Shown in pieces: positions 13,126-25,208 of a stretch of 64,000 nt of DNA (position 1 is its first letter; every line of letters begins with the position of its first letter). Under the pieces are notes generated by a model, which was given only the letters and a program-made list of their open reading frames with translations, searched no databases and was not told the DNA's origin. Source of the DNA: Nautilus pompilius (Eukaryota > Mollusca > Cephalopoda > Nautilida > Nautilidae). The translations under genes were made by a program, and so were the position numbers. The DNA lies in NCBI GenBank assembly GCA_018389105.1, contig JACATO010000132.1, forward strand, positions 1,996,501 to 2,060,500, read 5' to 3'.

Positions 13126-14224
13126 AAGACTGCATTTAAAATTCTTTGCTTAATTTTTTAAATATTAATCTGTGTTGACACTTCAGTAGCAAATTTATGG
13201 TTATGACCTCTGGGAGATAGGTGAAAAAATCTATGACCATCCACATCTTAATTATTTTGTAAACCTTCATCAAATGCCCCTCAAATATTGTATGTCCAAA
13301 CTAAGTAAGTCCAATATTTTTTTAGCATATTTAAACACTTAAAACCTGTAAATAATCCGTGACGAACTTCTCCTGTTCCTTTAGATGAAATGGCTTAAGA
13401 AAAATGTTACCATGAACTTTCTTAGTGGAAAAATGCCAATAGATTTACTGGTTGATCAATAGTATTGATATCTCTATCATATAGTTAATTTTTATTTTCA
13501 TCAAAAGTTTTATTTTCTTAAGAACGACTTAAATAAATTGGTGAGGAAGTGATGATATACGCCAGTAATACATCCACTTTTGTTGAATGTTGCTCTACTT
13601 ATTACCATACATGATTAATTAATTACTCACAAAACTAATCTCAGCACCAGCATCCAAAATAGCTAATGAGATTAATGCTCTACATTAATAGCTTTCTCAT
13701 TTGCATTGATTTGTCACGCTACGGCCAGCAGTGGTCACATGGCCAGCGGCAGGACCTTTAATAGAAATTGGAGTAAATAACTCTTACTCTTCACACGTAA
13801 ACTGCTTCAATAAAAAAAATGTTAGCCCCATGAATACAAGTGAGGGAATCATTTCTTCACTATCTTAAAAATAGCAATATTAACATGTTACCTGTAGTTT
13901 TGTTGTTAGGTGTTTTAGGAGATGTTTTCAGTTTTAAAAAAAAAAAATTGTTTTTTCTTAAAAACTAAAATAGAATAAATGGGGAAAAAGATGTTCACGG
14001 AAAAAAAAGTTTTTTGTTAGTTGGTGACTTTTTCCCCTTTGAATATGTTTTTTTCCTGTTATTCTACTTTTGTCTTAAAGCTTTGACAAACAGTCAGTAA
14101 AATTTAATTTGTTTTTCTTAACTTATGGCATTTTATTCGCAATTAAAGATTATACGCTGCAACAAGAAAGTCCTTGATCGTTGTTTGCTTCATTATCTGC
14201 CCATTTTTTTTTAAACATCAGTGA
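13126..14224. other. non-coding stretch with a homeodomain-motif island
   Basis: No gene. At 13560-13790 the sequence is more complex than its surroundings and rich in TAAT/ATTA cores, including TGATTAATTAATTAC. It also holds an ATTTGCAT octamer near 13698-13705. Such islands are typical of developmental enhancers, but this is only motif spotting. Confidence 0.3.
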
Positions 14225-14359
14225 TTGGATCTCAGCACCCTGCTCCCTCGAGTCCAAACTTATGAGGCTTTGAAGATGGACTTCTTCGGGGTTGCTGCCA
14301 TAGTTATAATTTTAAAATCTCAAGGAATTCATGAGATTAAATTGCATAGGTTCATCACA
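14225..14359 (+). other. open segment, possible exon
   Basis: Stop to stop, 45 codons with protein-like composition (LLPRVQTYEALKMDFFGV... ending LHRFIT), after an acceptor-like CTCAG at 14235 preceded by a T run. A frame of this length is common by chance. It is noted because further exon-like segments follow within 1.2 kb. Confidence 0.15.
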
Positions 14360-14435
14360 TGAAGAAATCAGGGGTGATTCTGAAAAGTTAAATCTTTAAG
14401 AACATTTTATTTATTGCTCATATATTCATGTATAT

Positions 14436-14753
14436 ATGGTTACCTCGACCAAGTTTGAAAACCAATGCTATCCTGTGTATTTAGGCATTAGCAGTGAGCT
14501 TGTGAGTTTGTTTGATGGTGGAACTGGCTGTCATCAAACCAGACAAGGCTTGGAGGCTTCACATACTAATGTGTCACTACTTTTCTATTGCTTTGATAGT
14601 TGCTATCACATTAAGCATGTCTGCAATGGAGAATTAGTTTGGATAGCCTCTTTACACTCTTGTGGACAAAAGTTTTCTTGTAATTCTAGGTCCTGGTCCG
14701 ATATGTTTAAGTCACTTTTTTATCTTATACTTAAAAGTATGCTCGTTTAGTGG
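14436..14753 (+). CDS. 104-codon ORF, unrecognised
   Basis: A true ATG starts a frame of 104 codons ending in TAG at 14751-14753. The peptide is Cys-rich (nine Cys) and polar, beginning MVTSTKFENQCYPVYLG and ending in a hydrophobic stretch. Some frames of this length are expected by chance in six frames of 64 kb, so the evidence is composition and its position just upstream of the candidate exon at 14883-14970. No domain is recognised. It could be a decayed repeat. Confidence 0.2.
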
Positions 14754-14882
14754 TCAGAAACTGCTAGACTGAACATCTATTAAAGAAAGAGAAATCTCTT
14801 GCACAGCTTTAGAATTATTTTAATATTTGTATAATTTTGCTTTTAATTTACCGTGCTTTGACATTTTGGTGTTTATTTTCAG

Positions 14883-14970
14883 ATAGTCTCTCTCAATTCT
14901 AGTGAAGTTTGGATTACAAGATATGAAAGCAGAAGCATTAGTCCAAGATGAGGATCAAGTAAATAATCAG
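14883..14970 (+). CDS. candidate 88-bp exon carrying a start codon
   Basis: The segment is bounded by an acceptor (TGTTTATTTTCAG, ending 14882) and a donor (CAG|GTAAAT at 14971). An in-frame TAG sits at the exon's first bases. The ATG at 14923 then gives MKAEALVQDEDQVNNQ, 16 codons ending in phase 0 at the donor. This layout (stop, ATG, polar peptide, donor) suits a first coding exon. It could also be a non-coding exon or chance. Confidence 0.25.
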
Positions 14971-15343
14971 GTAAATTTTTAGGTAAGAGTATATATAATA
15001 TCTTTTTAAGCTTTCACCATTAGTACTTGCAAAAGCAGCCAGCTCAATGCCTGACTTAATGTGATACATTGCTTTGCCTCACATCAAACATTTGTCACAA
15101 AAAAACAAAGGTACAATTATTTCACTTGGTTAGTCAAAGTTGACATTTCGGTGCTTCAGGTAAATCTGGATTATCTTAACCTTATTCATTCAGTAGGTCA
15201 TTGATTCTTGTCCTTTGTTTATATCACAACCTGGTTTTAGTTTTGGCTACCACATCTTTGATGGTTTGTGTGTAGTTGAAATGTAAAATTCTGACAACTT
15301 TTAAAAAAAAAAAAAACACTTATGTGCTTGTGCCGCTACTTAG

Positions 15344-15392
15344 GAGACTGACAATAATTACATCCACCTGGTTGCTGTTCATATTAACCAAG
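15344..15392 (+). CDS. candidate 49-bp exon
   Basis: It lies between an acceptor-like GCCGCTACTTAG ending at 15343 and a strong donor, CAAG|GTAAGT, at 15393. Read in phase 0 it gives ETDNNYIHLVAVHINQ, which would join in frame to the peptide of the candidate exon at 14883-14970. The polypyrimidine tract is weak. Confidence 0.15.
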
Positions 15393-16580
15393 GTAAGTTT
15401 TAACTTTGCTTTTTGGTTGCTTTATAGATACCTAACCTGTTTATTTGTTGGCTATGTTAAGTATATGACAGTAAAAGTGGCAATAATTAAATTGTAACGA
15501 TTAAATAAACTAAAAAAAAATTAATGAAATTATTTAAATTAACTTAAGAGGTGAATAATCAAAAATGCAGCCCATACAGACAGGGATGGACGGACAGACT
15601 GACTGACCGTGTGATCCACACTAAACCACTGCCACAAACAGGATGACTGATTCATAGAAACAATAGTTTGATTTTTTTTTTAAAAATACATAAATTAATA
15701 AAGTAATTATTATGGTTTCTTTTTTTAAAATTTAGTTTAAATTTAACTTATTTTATCATATTAACTTCTAAAGATAATTGATTTGTATCAGAATTCTTTT
15801 GGAACCTGGAACATCATGTGCGCGGAGTAATAAGAACTGCCAAATGAAAAGATGTTGACAAACTGGCTGCATACCGCTACGCCAGGTGTGCAAGGCCAGG
15901 TGATAATGATGCTCTCCAGTCTTCTAGGGTTAGATTCTTAATTCTCAAATGATCCAAATATCATATACAGTTGTCCTTTCAGTGGGCAATGTGTATCACT
16001 TATTTTACATTGACAGTATTCTGACATTTTTAGAATTATTTTTTAATGAAATTTTATTTTTAAGTTCTGCAGACATTGTCAGGTCTGACTTTGTGGTTTG
16101 ATTTCAGACAACAGGCGTGTGTTTTCTGTTGTTAAAAAATTAACCTTTTAATTTAAATTGTGAAGTACTGATCAAGTATTACAAGTATGAAGGTAAAACA
16201 TCTGGGGATGTAAGGAAAAGAAAAGAAAAATCAGTTTGAACGTAACTTTGAATTATTCATTATGGTGAAGAGTATTATAGTACCAAGATATAAATTTTGT
16301 AATTAATTAATACAAAAATGTCATTATAGCTTACACAAAGTCAAAGAGTAAGGAAATATTTATTGGAATTTACACCCTCTCTATTGACACTGTTATTTCA
16401 GTAAATATTTTCAAATAAAATTCCTTGGATATAAGGGATTTAATTTAGCTGCATCATGTCTCCTGTAAAATGTCTTTGACGTCTAGCAACAACATAGACA
16501 ATCATTGCGGAACCCTTTAGCATGTTTTTAACACTCTAATTTAATTTCTGTCATTTTCAATAATAATTTTACACTGGTTA
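15393..16580. other. non-coding stretch
   Basis: No gene or recognisable repeat. Confidence 0.5.
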
Positions 16581-16786
16581 GCAAACCTAAGTTGGTTTTT
16601 TTTTTGAATATTTATACAGTAGATCAAAACTTTTACAATCCGGTTGATCAATCAACATTCTTGTAATTATGCTCTCACTGCAGCAAACCTAAGTTGGTTT
16701 TTTTTTTTTGAATATTTATACAGTAGATCAAAACTTTTACAATCCGGTTGATCAATCAACATTCTTGTAATTATGCTCTCACTGCA
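16581..16786. repeat. 102-bp direct tandem duplication
   Basis: Copy 1 is 16581-16682 and copy 2 is 16683-16786. They appear identical except that the internal T run is 10 bases in the first and 12 in the second. Each copy contains the near-palindrome GTTGATCAATCAAC. Near-identity in otherwise diverged DNA points to a recent duplication or an assembly artefact. Confidence 0.95.
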
Positions 16787-19700
16787 ACAGACTTCTCTCT
16801 CATCGCATCTTATATATGTGAGAGAAAATTATACAAAGTAACATTATTTCTGTGTGTGTAGAAAATGATAATTTTTTTCAAAAATATTGTGAAAATTACT
16901 ACTGTACATGTCAAGATAGTTCTAAGAAAATTGAACTAACAATAATTATACCAAGAATATTTACATAGGATTCTATTCAATGTAACTAAATAGCTATATG
17001 GTTCATATTTGTTTATTTCTTATTCAAAAATTTATTTCAGTTTTTCCTTGTTATTTGCCATCTATTGTCCGCTTCACACTTTGCTAAATCATCCATGGTT
17101 ATCTTACAGTCCCTGCGCTTGACTTCAGTAACTGTTTTTTTTTTTCATTGCTGGTCATGAAACAAACTTCCTGATTACTTTAGTCTGATGAAGATAATAA
17201 TGAATAAATAAATAAATATGGTGTTTTCCAGATCTTAAGAATCTCACCTTTGCTTTATTTTTTGAGAGCAGTCAGCATATTACAGAAACCTTGCTTTTAG
17301 AAATTATTTTGGATGAGTAACAGATACACTGATCAACTATCGCATGACATCAAAAAGTGCATATAATGACATCATTTGCTCTGTAAATTTTTATTTTTAT
17401 CCACATATTAATTTTATATCTATTGGTATATAATGCCAAATCATTAAAAAACAAACCTTTTTTGTTCTTTTGTTTTTATCTTGACCACACTGTTAAGTTT
17501 TCTGGATTTATATTCCTTATAATGAATTCAAATGTTGAAAATCTATATTAATTGAAAAGCTTGAATATTTAACCTTTGTTTGCAAAAAAAAATAAAGAAG
17601 GTTAAAGACAATACTGTACTGCTTGTTAAAATTCAATAACTGAAGAATAGATCAATATGATGGTTTTCTCATTTGACACTAGGTGGCATTACGGGTGCCA
17701 CATAGACAACACTTTCTAATTAAGAAAGGCAACCATCCATCAGGCCATCTCTGTAAGCCTCATCTCTGACATATAATATTTTTGATTCTATACAGCAAGT
17801 ATTGATTCCTCCAGCAGATGAAGTTTATGGGGAAGTTATAACAGTGCATTCATTGGAGGTCTGGCCTCATGCCAGGGCAGTCAACCAACCCTTACGTAAA
17901 CTAATTTGCCTGGTAAAATTCAAGTTCTCTTTCCATTCGCTGCCTAAGTAGTAATCATTGCTCTGGTCTAAGACCCTGTTGCCAACGTTATAAAAAATTT
18001 TTCCAAATGTTGAAAATTATTCAAAATAGTAACATTCTTGTTGTTTGTTTTGTTTTCTATATTCAGATACTCATTGTGCTGACAACATAGCTTGACACTG
18101 ACTATAAAAAAATGAAAATATGATATGAATCTAGGAAGCATCCAAGAATATGTTGGTGCTGCTGGTTGTAATAAGATAAATAGAAAATACCGTTAAATGG
18201 CAGCTGTGCTTAGCAGACCTCATGAGGAGATAAATGGGGCTGTATTATTTATAATACAAAAGAAGAAAAATTGTTGTATACAAAAAGGTTTTGTGTGCTA
18301 TTTCATTAAAAACATTTATATATATATATATTAAAAAGAGAGATGTACTCATGGTTATGATACTTTCAAAATGAAATAAATCAGTCAAATGTTAAAATCA
18401 GAACAAAATTCTATGAAAAATAAGAACAACTTTAATGAGTCAGAAATTAGCAGATACTACACCAGACCGAACATAGCACCCAGACAGCTTTTAGACAGTA
18501 GTAACCACAATTTACTAAAATCAAATTTATTAACTTACTGCAATTATTCCCCTGACAAAAGAATTTTCGTTTTCCTCAGAGTAATAAAAAAAATGAAACA
18601 TTTGTTTTCAACAACAACAACCAAAACGAACTCTTTTTTTTTTTTTAAATATTCACCTTTTTAAGGTATTATTTTGCAGACTAACAGCAGCTGTGTAAAA
18701 ATAATGTATGCTTGGTGTGAACCCAGAAAATTCAGACTCAAGAAGAGTTAAAAAGCAATATATCTTTTTGTCCATATCTGTTGGTACTTATGGATTTCTG
18801 ATTGAGTAATAATCACACCGTCTTTTAGTCTCTGTGAATTGTTGAAGCATAAGTTGGACTTTGCAACCAATTACTGCAGTAACGAACCTTAATTGCACTA
18901 ATTCACCAGCACCCTAATTAAAGGACAAGACTATATGGTAATTAACACAGATAATGATCTTATAATCGTACACGTCTGTAACAAGCAGTTTTTCTCTATA
19001 ATAAATAGCACTGCCAGAAAGAAGTTATTGCAGGAATGACCATGGTTGAATAGTACTTGCATACTTCACTGTGCAAAGACTGAAAGATGATAATATACAG
19101 GCTTAGTCATCAAATTAAAATGATGGCGAAGTAACCTGAGACAAGATTACAGCAATTACAAGATCTTCTTTTCTGTTTCCTTTATTACAAAGAAAGAGTA
19201 GAAAGAAGAAAAAAAAACCTTGAAAACATGAATAAGAATTCTGAGATGAGCTATTGTGTTTACTGAGAGAGTGTTTTTAAAAGTATTCCTAATAAGTAAA
19301 AATCCAAAGTAAATCATAATGAATAAAGGGTAAATAAAACTGCTTTTTCTTGAATTATCTATAAAGTTAAATTAAGTTACTTGATAATATAAGTTCATTT
19401 AGTTCTGTATTCAATGTTCATTTCAAGGCAACAAGTAGGTCCATGGCCTAATTTAGGGACCACTTTGTTATAGAAACAAATTAGTCCACTTAAAAAATCC
19501 ATCTACTTGGGAAACTAGTCTTTGATCAAGAAGGAATCAGATAGGACATAAGGAATTTGGAAACCATCATGGCTAAGGCACTAGGGAACACAGGGAAGAG
19601 AAATGTTCATCAATAGGATTAATACTATTGCTATTAATAAACTTGCCAATAATTTATTTTGTTCATTAACAATTAAATTACTGAAAAATATTTTGATATA

Positions 19701-20303
19701 TTACCATACAAAAATTTTAGATGATTTGTAATTATGACCTCTAATATTAGTAACTACAGAGAGCCAAACAAATATGTCCCTGTTTACAAGCTCGGAATCC
19801 CAAATTATATTGAAAAATCTCTATTAGCTCTTTTATTTTTCTTAAATTCAAACTTAGTAGACATAATATTTTAAACCATTTATTAAATTCCAAATGCTTA
19901 TTTACAAGATAAGTGAAGCTTATATGAAAGTTATAAAATAAATGCTATTAATGGATTTATGTAGAATGTATGTCTATATCCACATTGTATATACATTCAT
20001 TAATAGCATCTATTTTATCTTATTTTCATTTATTATTTTTAAGCAAGTTTTATAAATCTTATAAACAAATTTCAATCAAAGTTAAGCACAAATTATTTGT
20101 TTTTAACGTATTAAATCACTGGACAGAGAAGTTAGTTATTGTTTGTATTTTAAAACTATTTCTAAGTTTGATTATTTGCATTAAATATTATTAGTAGTAT
20201 GAAACTATTCTTCGAGAATTCAGCTCAATATAAGTTGAAGAAATGCAAAGGAGATGAGATGTCTTGTTGAGTTTTTTATGTCATCTTTTTTTTACGAGTG
20301 CAG
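16787..20303. other. non-coding stretch
   Basis: No gene recognised. It includes two TGACATCA motifs 22 bases apart at 17345 and 17367, a short (TA)n run near 18318-18330, and a more complex stretch at 18820-19060 with several TAATTA-type sites. Confidence 0.45.
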
Positions 20304-20534
20304 CCAACATGCTACAGACAGGTGGAGTGTTTTCACGAACAGGAAGTAAAAGATGCTCTTCAGGCTTTGTCAGCACAAGATAATGATGGGCTATCCGAGA
20401 AGTTCCATAAAGTCAGCTTCTTCTCATTGTTTTATACAAAAGAGCTGTTCTTGTTGGAAGACTTTTTTTTAAAGCTAGAGTACATAGCTGAAGGATTAAG
20501 CAGACACACAGACACAGTGGTGACAGATACTTAG
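20304..20534 (+). CDS. candidate coding exon, unrecognised
   Basis: After a T run and GAGTGCAG (acceptor-like, ending 20303), a frame is open for 76 codons to TAG at 20532-20534. The first half (PTCYRQVECFHEQEVKDALQ, then a charged stretch with DNDG) is rich in Glu/Gln/Asp and has mixed codon third positions, unlike the background. The second half is more hydrophobic and ends LEYIAEGLSRHTDTVVTDT. There is no convincing donor, so it would be a terminal exon or a transposon-derived fragment. I do not recognise it. Confidence 0.3.
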   Translation, partial: PTCYRQVECFHEQEVKDALQALSAQDNDGLSEKFHKVSFFSLFYTKELFLLEDFFLKLEYIAEGLSRHTDTVVTDT

Positions 20535-23500
20535 TTTGTCCATCTCAGTCATCTGTAAACCAAACAGGGCTATGCTGATTGTTAGAAACAGAAAAGAATG
20601 TTTGTCCAGCTTTGCAAGCATTCACCTTGTTCTGTTGCTGCTCTCTTTTGCTGACATATTTCCAGAAAAATCATTCTGAACACAAGTGGTTACTAGATTG
20701 GACTTAAGTTAAGTTCCAAGCAAAAGCTTACAGATTATGCTGGAACATATGCTAGTAAAAATACTAAAAAAAGATATAAAACTTTTAAAATAAATTTGAA
20801 TAATTTATAACATTGGTCATTTATGTGTAAAACAGAATGTAATGCCAAGAAATTTCAAATTATCGAAACAGGCAACTGAGTAAAATTATAACCATTATTA
20901 TATGGGCAACACTAAACTGAAAAATCCACTGTTAACTATAATCTGATATCTGAAGAGCAATTGGTGCAATTCTACTGAAAAAAAAAAAAAATACAGAATA
21001 TTAAGAGTAATTAACCAGAATATCAAACAAAAGTAAAGACATTTTAATTCCTTTATATGAATCCTTTGTTCGTCTCCATCTTGAATATTTTGTGTAGTTG
21101 TGGAGTCCTTATTTGAGAAAGGATATTGATTTATTAGGGAGAGTTTGGCATGCATTTGTCACGATGTTTCCAGGAGGAATTTGAAATACACTGAACAATT
21201 TAAAATATATTTATCAAATCTGAATTTTAGATGGTTAAGAGAAGACCTAATAAAACTTTCAAAAATACTAGAGGTTTTTAGTGTGTGTGGACAGGGATAA
21301 CTTCCTTTAGCTATTTACAGTTAATAGGGGTCATAATTAGAAATTAGCTAAGATTCCAACATAGATATCATAATTTTTTCTCTTGTTTTTTTTTTTAATT
21401 TATAGAATTGTTAATAAGTTAATAGTGAAAGTATTAATCAGTTGTATGAATCATATTGATAGCTATCTTTCTTCCATGGAACTCTGTCATAAGCCACGCT
21501 GCTGCTTGCCGCCTCTTAACTACATTCTTATGCATTCAATTCATTGGTCATCAGCACCTGAATGGTAATTTGTGTGCATTCCATCTTTAATGCATATATC
21601 TCATGTACTCTCCTGCTGCTGCTCATTCAAATGCTTATTTTGTTTATTGCCAGAGATCTTACTTTTTGAAAGAATATAGATCTTTATAAACTGCATGGAG
21701 TTTTTCATCAGTTTAATGCTTACAATGTATTGCATTGTGGATATTTTTTAATTTTTAAAAAAACTGTTGGTTAGGCTTTCACTAAACGTGGGGATATGAT
21801 ATTCAGTAAAAGAATTGTGCTAAGGATGAAACTTCAGCACTAATTTAGATTTTAGCAGCTAGTTTCATATGCAGGTGGGGGACACAAAATACATGCAAGA
21901 GATTTAAATAAATGCCAAGCTTTGGTAATTAACAATAGGGCTGTTCAAAGGCAGGTATTAGCTTTCACACTACCTCACACATGCTGTGTTAAAATAGCCA
22001 CATGCCCTTTAACTTTTATATTGATGAACAAAGCAGCAATCTATCACATAATTCACAAAGAAGAGAAATGCGCTGAATATCAGTAAAAAAAAAAAAAAAA
22101 AAAAAGGAGACACCTGTTGAGGTAGAACAATGGCAGAGAACAAGATGCCATTCCGTTTCCTCAAACTTCCATCAGATTGTGCTATTATTTACCAGCTGTG
22201 GCCAGAATTTTTTTTTCTTTAAATGGCAGTAGTTGCTTTGTATTTTAATGATAAGTGGTGGGGAAAAAAATTTGACTGTAAACATTAGTCAATTATTAGT
22301 TAATACTTGCTCTATTAGATGTAGATTTTTGACACAAGCAAGAATTCTGCACATTACTGTCCCCCCCCTTTTTTTTTAACTGAAATACTTTGTTGCTGGG
22401 CTAATCAGGGTATAATGCTAAGTGAAAATAATAAAAGAAAAATTATTATTATTTAATTAAATCGCTTTTAAGGAAAAACATCTTGGTCAAATCTGGTTTT
22501 GACAATGTACTGGTTTTAGAACACTTTCTCAGTAATGATTGTTATTTGTATATTATATGTCAGCATTTACTGAATGTGGAGATATAGCACAGACATGTTG
22601 CAAAATATGTATGTTCAATTTTAAATTTGATTTGCTTCACTTGCGTTGTAGTAACTTTCTCATGACCTCTGATTTATGGGCATGTAAGGAACACATGAGA
22701 AATGAATTTACTCTGCTTATTGCAATGTTCTGCAATCAGTAAAGGTGCCAGTAATAATGACGACAAGCTTTCAAAAATAATTCTGTATTTTAGCGATTTC
22801 TAAAAATGAGCCACATTCCATTGCAGACTGCCCATGCAACCCTCCATCATTACTTATACCAAACATGTCAAGTGGCTTTTTCATGCTACCTTTATTTTTA
22901 CAAAATTGGATTTGCTATTTGTACTTTTTTTTGGAGGGGTGGCTATTACTATATTACGGCCCATCTGTGAATTCTCTCTGTTATCCCTACTGTTTCTTCC
23001 ATGACCGGACAGGTTGATATGCTATACTTTTGTCTATCTTTTGGCTTCATTGAAAGATTACACAAATAGACTTATTTGCTGAGTTCTCTAATATATATTA
23101 TTCCCTTAAGTAGTTGTGACATAAAAATGCCTAGCAGCCATCATTTTGAATACATTAGACCAGTTGAGATTTTCACATGACTTTGCAACCATTATGTGCT
23201 GTGTCAAAGTCAGCACTTTGCGACTGATTAATTTCATTATTGATACAGTGAGTATTGTACTTTCTTGATGATCTAGTGATAACTTTCATTAATTTTTTAA
23301 CAATATGCACAACAGTTTTTGTTCATTGGCACATAGAGGAAAAAAAACACCTATTGTTCTTCTGTAAAAGAGCAAATAGCCTTAGGGGATATATCCACGA
23401 AAGTGAGGTTATATCTTCTGTTGATATCCTAGCTCATCTTCCCTTTTCTGAACTTATTGTTCACCCTCTGCATTTTCTGTCAGGCAACAGAAATTTTCTT

Positions 23501-23891
23501 TATACAACAGATTTTAATCACTTAATTATTCATTTTCTTTCATTTCTTTTTTCGAGATTAAAAATAAAACTCAAGAATATACAGCAGCAATGCTCGTCAC
23601 AAAAGTCAAGTTACAGCCAGCCCACAGGTTTCCTTTGTTAAATAACTGAACACATCACATTATTTTTCCAGTAACAAAGATGCAGTTACAGAGGAAAAAT
23701 TAGATTTATTATTCTTATTACAAATCAAATTTAATGATAATGGTTGAGAGTGCCTTGTCACTACTTAGATTATGATATTCACAGCTTATTTTGTTTCTTG
23801 CTTGTGGAGAGATTCTGACTTCATGCGATAACATATTTTCATCTACATCCAAGGGGAAAATTAATTTATTAACACACTTAAATTTAGCATA
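20535..23891. other. non-coding stretch
   Basis: No gene supported. A 21-base A run lies at 22085-22105. A more complex stretch at 21830-22080 contains TAATTAACAAT. A 128-codon frame at 23255-23641 starts only at a TTG and has no splice context. Confidence 0.45.
22085..22105. repeat. poly(A) tract
   Basis: Twenty-one consecutive A. Confidence 0.95.
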
Positions 23892-23928
23892 TGAGGTTTG
23901 ATCAAAAAGTTCCATGACTAAATTTATT
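23892..23928 (+). repeat. left terminal inverted repeat of the 23.9 kb mariner
   Basis: Pairs with 25172-25208 in inverse orientation. The shared core is GATCAAAAAGTTCC and the outer edge abuts TA. Confidence 0.95.
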
Positions 23929-24084
23929 GTGTGGAAATTAAATCTGCTACAGGGATATTAAACAAGTGACATTGTTGACAACACTTGCCAACATCTAACC
24001 TCTGGCAGGAAGCCACCATTTTGTTACAGTTTTGAGTGACAACTTTTTCTGCAGATGTGTTTATTTTTTTTGTCCAAATGTAAA

Positions 24085-25146
24085 ATGTCTGACTTAAAGG
24101 AGCAATACGTCTGCATCAAATTCTGGGTGAAATTTAGTGTGACATCTATGGAAAACTGAAATGTTAAAACTCACATTTGGGGATGAAGCTCTCAGCCATT
24201 ATAAAACATTTGAGTGGTTTGCTTTGTGTAAAAATGGCCAAACTTCCATTGATGATGATCCACACTCCAGCCATCTGTCAGCCTCACTCAGTGAGGAACC
24301 AGTTGCTCATGTCTGTGACATGATTCATGGTAACAGACAAATGATGATTCATGAAGTGGCAGAAGTTGGCATCTTCTATGGCATATACCAAACAATTTTG
24401 ACTCAATGTTTGGGAATGAGGTGGGTTTCAGCAAAGTTTGTTCTGCTGGTTCTCACTCCGAACAGAAAGAAGTAACGTCATCTCTCAGTGTCTCAGGAAC
24501 TCATTGATCATACAGCAAATAATGAAAACTCCCTGCCCAACATTATTTCAGGTAATGAGACTTGAGTTTATGGCTACAACATCGAGATGGAGCATCTGTC
24601 ATCACAGTGGAAGACCTTGTTGTCACCTCGACCAAAGAAAGCAAGACAGGTGTGCTCAAATGTGAAGATGATTATTGTTGTGTTTTTGACAGTAAAGGTT
24701 TTGTGCACCATGAGTTTATTTCAGAAAGTCAGATGGTGAATCAGCAGTTTTACTTGGTCATTCTGAAATTCCAAGAGATGAAGTTTGACAGAAGCGGCCT
24801 GAAAAATTGGAGTCCAATTTGTGAATATTGCATCACAACAATGTGCCATCACATTCAATACTCTTTTTACAAGAATTTTTGGCTGAGCACAACATTCCAC
24901 TGCTTCTGCATCCACTGTATTCACCAGATTTGGTATCAAATGACTTTTTTCTGTTCCAGACTAAAACACATCCTAAAAGGAAAGAGATTTCAAGATGTGC
25001 CAATCTTCTTCCAAAATGGTGCAACTCAGAAGCTGAGAGGTATCCCAAAAGAAGAGTACGATAGATGCTCCAAAAAATGGCAGGACTGCTGGAATCACTT
25101 TGTTCAATTAGGAGGAGACTGCCTTGAAGGAGATAAATTTGATTAG
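24085..25146 (+). pseudogene. mariner transposase pseudogene (DD34D type)
   Basis: ATG at 24085 begins MSDLKEQYVCIKFW, and the frame-shifted remains run to GDCLEGDKFD and TAG at 25144-25146. The span of 354 codons matches the family's usual 345 or so. Recognisable blocks include GDEALSHYKTFEWF (helix-turn-helix end), LGMRWVSAKFVLLVLT, SKGFVHHEF, VNQQFYL, LLLHPLYSPDL and a C-terminal IPKEEYDRC...QLGGD. The catalytic triad is broken. The first Asp (24554-24556) is AAT (Asn), with the following Trp changed to TGA. The second (24837-24839) is AAC (Asn). Only the third, GAC at 24942-24944, remains. The 34-residue spacing between second and third positions is kept. Several frameshifts and stops add to the damage. 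Confidence 0.92.
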
Positions 25147-25171
25147 TTGAGTTGTCCTCTAGTTTTGTAAG

Positions 25172-25208
25172 AATAAATTTAATCCTGGAACTTTTTGATC
25201 AGACCTTG
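25172..25208 (-). repeat. right terminal inverted repeat of the 23.9 kb mariner
   Basis: Inverted partner of 23892-23928, followed by the TA target duplication. Confidence 0.95.

Larger units (their letters stand above)
23892..25208 (+). mobile_element. complete but inactive mariner element (1317 bp)
   Basis: Terminal inverted repeats of about 37 bp are visible. The left end begins TGAGGTTTGATCAAAAAGTT at 23892, and the complement of the right end begins CAAGGTCTGATCAAAAAGTT at 25208, with about five mismatches. Both ends are flanked by TA (23890-23891 and 25209-25210), the target duplication of the Tc1/mariner superfamily. The length matches the usual 1.3 kb. It contains one transposase pseudogene on the + strand. 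TIR divergence and coding damage indicate an old insertion. Confidence 0.95.

Noticed and set aside
23255..23641. 128-codon open frame on the + strand
   Set aside because: It begins at a TTG, has no splice acceptor or family motif, and about one frame this long is expected by chance at this base composition.
24721..25048. Minus-strand ORFs over the mariner
   Set aside because: Antisense shadows of the transposase pseudogene.
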